From 66-474 sp035249175 (lineage in GTDB: Bacteria > Pseudomonadota > Gammaproteobacteria > Xanthomonadales > Rhodanobacteraceae): a stretch of 64,000 nucleotides of DNA. This document shows, piece after piece, positions 63,597-64,000 of this stretch. The notes beneath the pieces were generated by a model. The model was given only the letters and a program-made list of their open reading frames with translations, was not told the DNA's origin and searched no databases. The stretch covers positions 38,142 through 102,141 of the forward strand of contig DATFGT010000045.1 in NCBI GenBank assembly GCA_035249175.1, in the 5' to 3' direction. Both the position numbers and the translations under genes were made by a program. Positions within the stretch are counted from its first letter, which is position 1, and each line of letters starts with the position of its first letter.

Positions 63597-64000
63597 ATGG
63601 GCCTCGAATATGACATTGCGAATCCGCGTTCATCGCGGCTCTTCGAGTCACTGCGCGCGTTCGGCTATGACCTTTCGACTGCGGTCGCGGATCTCATAGA
63701 CAACAGCATCTCTGCGCAAGCCCGAAACATCTGGGTCGACTTCATGTGGGCCGGCCAGACTTCGCGAGTTCTCGTAAAGGACGACGGCCGAGGGATGAGC
63801 GAAGCGCGCTTGGTCGAGGCGATGACGCCGGGCAGCGAAAGTCCGCAGGAACTGCGCGGAGAAGCCGATCTCGGCAGGTTTGGCTTGGGCATGAAGACCG
63901 CCTCTATCTCCCAGTGTCGCTGCCTGACTGTCATTACGAAGGAACAAGACGGAGCAGTTGTCTGGCGGCGGTGGGATCTCGATTACATTGCACGCGAAGG
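63597..64000 (+). CDS. MutL/MORC-like GHKL (HSP90-type) ATPase, N-terminal part
   Basis: The last 134 codons of the window are an open frame that runs off the edge. It starts MGLEYDIANPRSSRLFESLR, then shows the three GHKL motifs in order: YDLSTAVADLIDNSISAQA (motif N, near 27), VKDDGRGMSEARLVEAMTP (D-G, near 67) and GEADLGRFGLGMKTASISQC (G2, near 102). The layout fits MORC-like/MutL-type ATPases of bacteria, which often sit in defence or restriction loci beside helicases and nucleases. The upstream ATG at 63444 gives an unconserved leader, so 63597 is preferred. Confidence 0.8.
   Translation, partial: MGLEYDIANPRSSRLFESLRAFGYDLSTAVADLIDNSISAQARNIWVDFMWAGQTSRVLVKDDGRGMSEARLVEAMTPGSESPQELRGEADLGRFGLGMKTASISQCRCLTVITKEQDGAVVWRRWDLDYIARE

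Noticed and set aside
63100..63699. A 199-codon frame through the intron and the tRNA 3' exon
   Set aside because: It crosses the structured intron and mature tRNA and shares no protein family; no endonuclease motif such as LAGLIDADG or GIY-YIG is visible.

Overview
The window reads as a contiguous chromosomal segment of a high-GC gammaproteobacterium. RpoD, the miaB-phoH-ybeY-corC order, TrmJ next to SuhB, Lgt, RlmI and the many small dispersed palindromic repeats all resemble Xanthomonadales (Lysobacterales), perhaps the Rhodanobacteraceae. That placement comes from gene content and style, not from a search. Genes are densely packed, many neighbours overlap by 1-20 bases, and no gene-free stretch exceeds 300 bases. 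The longer gaps hold mostly dispersed repeats.

Layout. 1-9260: edge of an Fsr-like efflux gene, a fused two-subunit 2-oxoacid dehydrogenase E1, a GNAT acetyltransferase, a secreted pilin-like protein, a glutaryl-CoA dehydrogenase-like enzyme, a cytosolic 5'-nucleotidase, a DUF47/Pit phosphate-transport pair and a CNNM/CorC-type membrane protein. 9260-18530: a 71-residue ORF behind a sigma-54-type promoter, then RNA and translation genes (trmJ, suhB, miaB, phoH, ybeY, corC), a lytic transglycosylase and a DUF4105 membrane protein. 18640-30700: a c-di-GMP-type PilZ/degenerate HD-GYP protein, corA, lgt, rlmI, a YyaL-type thioredoxin protein, a lemA/TPM-domain cluster, dgkA and a DUF3311/SSS symporter pair.

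30850-43230: a leftward catabolic cluster for trans-4-hydroxy-L-proline (epimerase, three-part D-hydroxyproline dehydrogenase, DapA-like deaminase, semialdehyde dehydrogenase), followed by an amino-acid permease and a large secreted BNR-repeat protein. A PAS-AraC regulator is divergent from it. Two decayed gene ends (DUF885 protein, TonB-dependent receptor) lie inside the cluster, suggesting a peptide/collagen-type utilisation locus that has been trimmed.

43260-62830: WYL regulator, glyoxalase-like and TfoX-like proteins, a translationally coupled GST/NIPSNAP cluster, fbp, an SDR, a cytochrome b plus molybdopterin lipoprotein pair, a VTT protein and an anion permease, a secreted protein of unknown function, an FMN-dependent L-lactate dehydrogenase-like enzyme, two tandem LpxL-type acyltransferases, dtd, rpoD, a NYN-domain protein and an MFS transporter.

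63050-64000: the most unusual part. A tRNA-Ile(CAU) gene is split after its anticodon by a 235-nt group I intron with recognisable P1, P2, P4-P7 and P9 elements. Just downstream of this tRNA a truncated gene for a MutL/MORC-like GHKL ATPase begins, which may be the first gene of an accessory or defence island lying outside the window.
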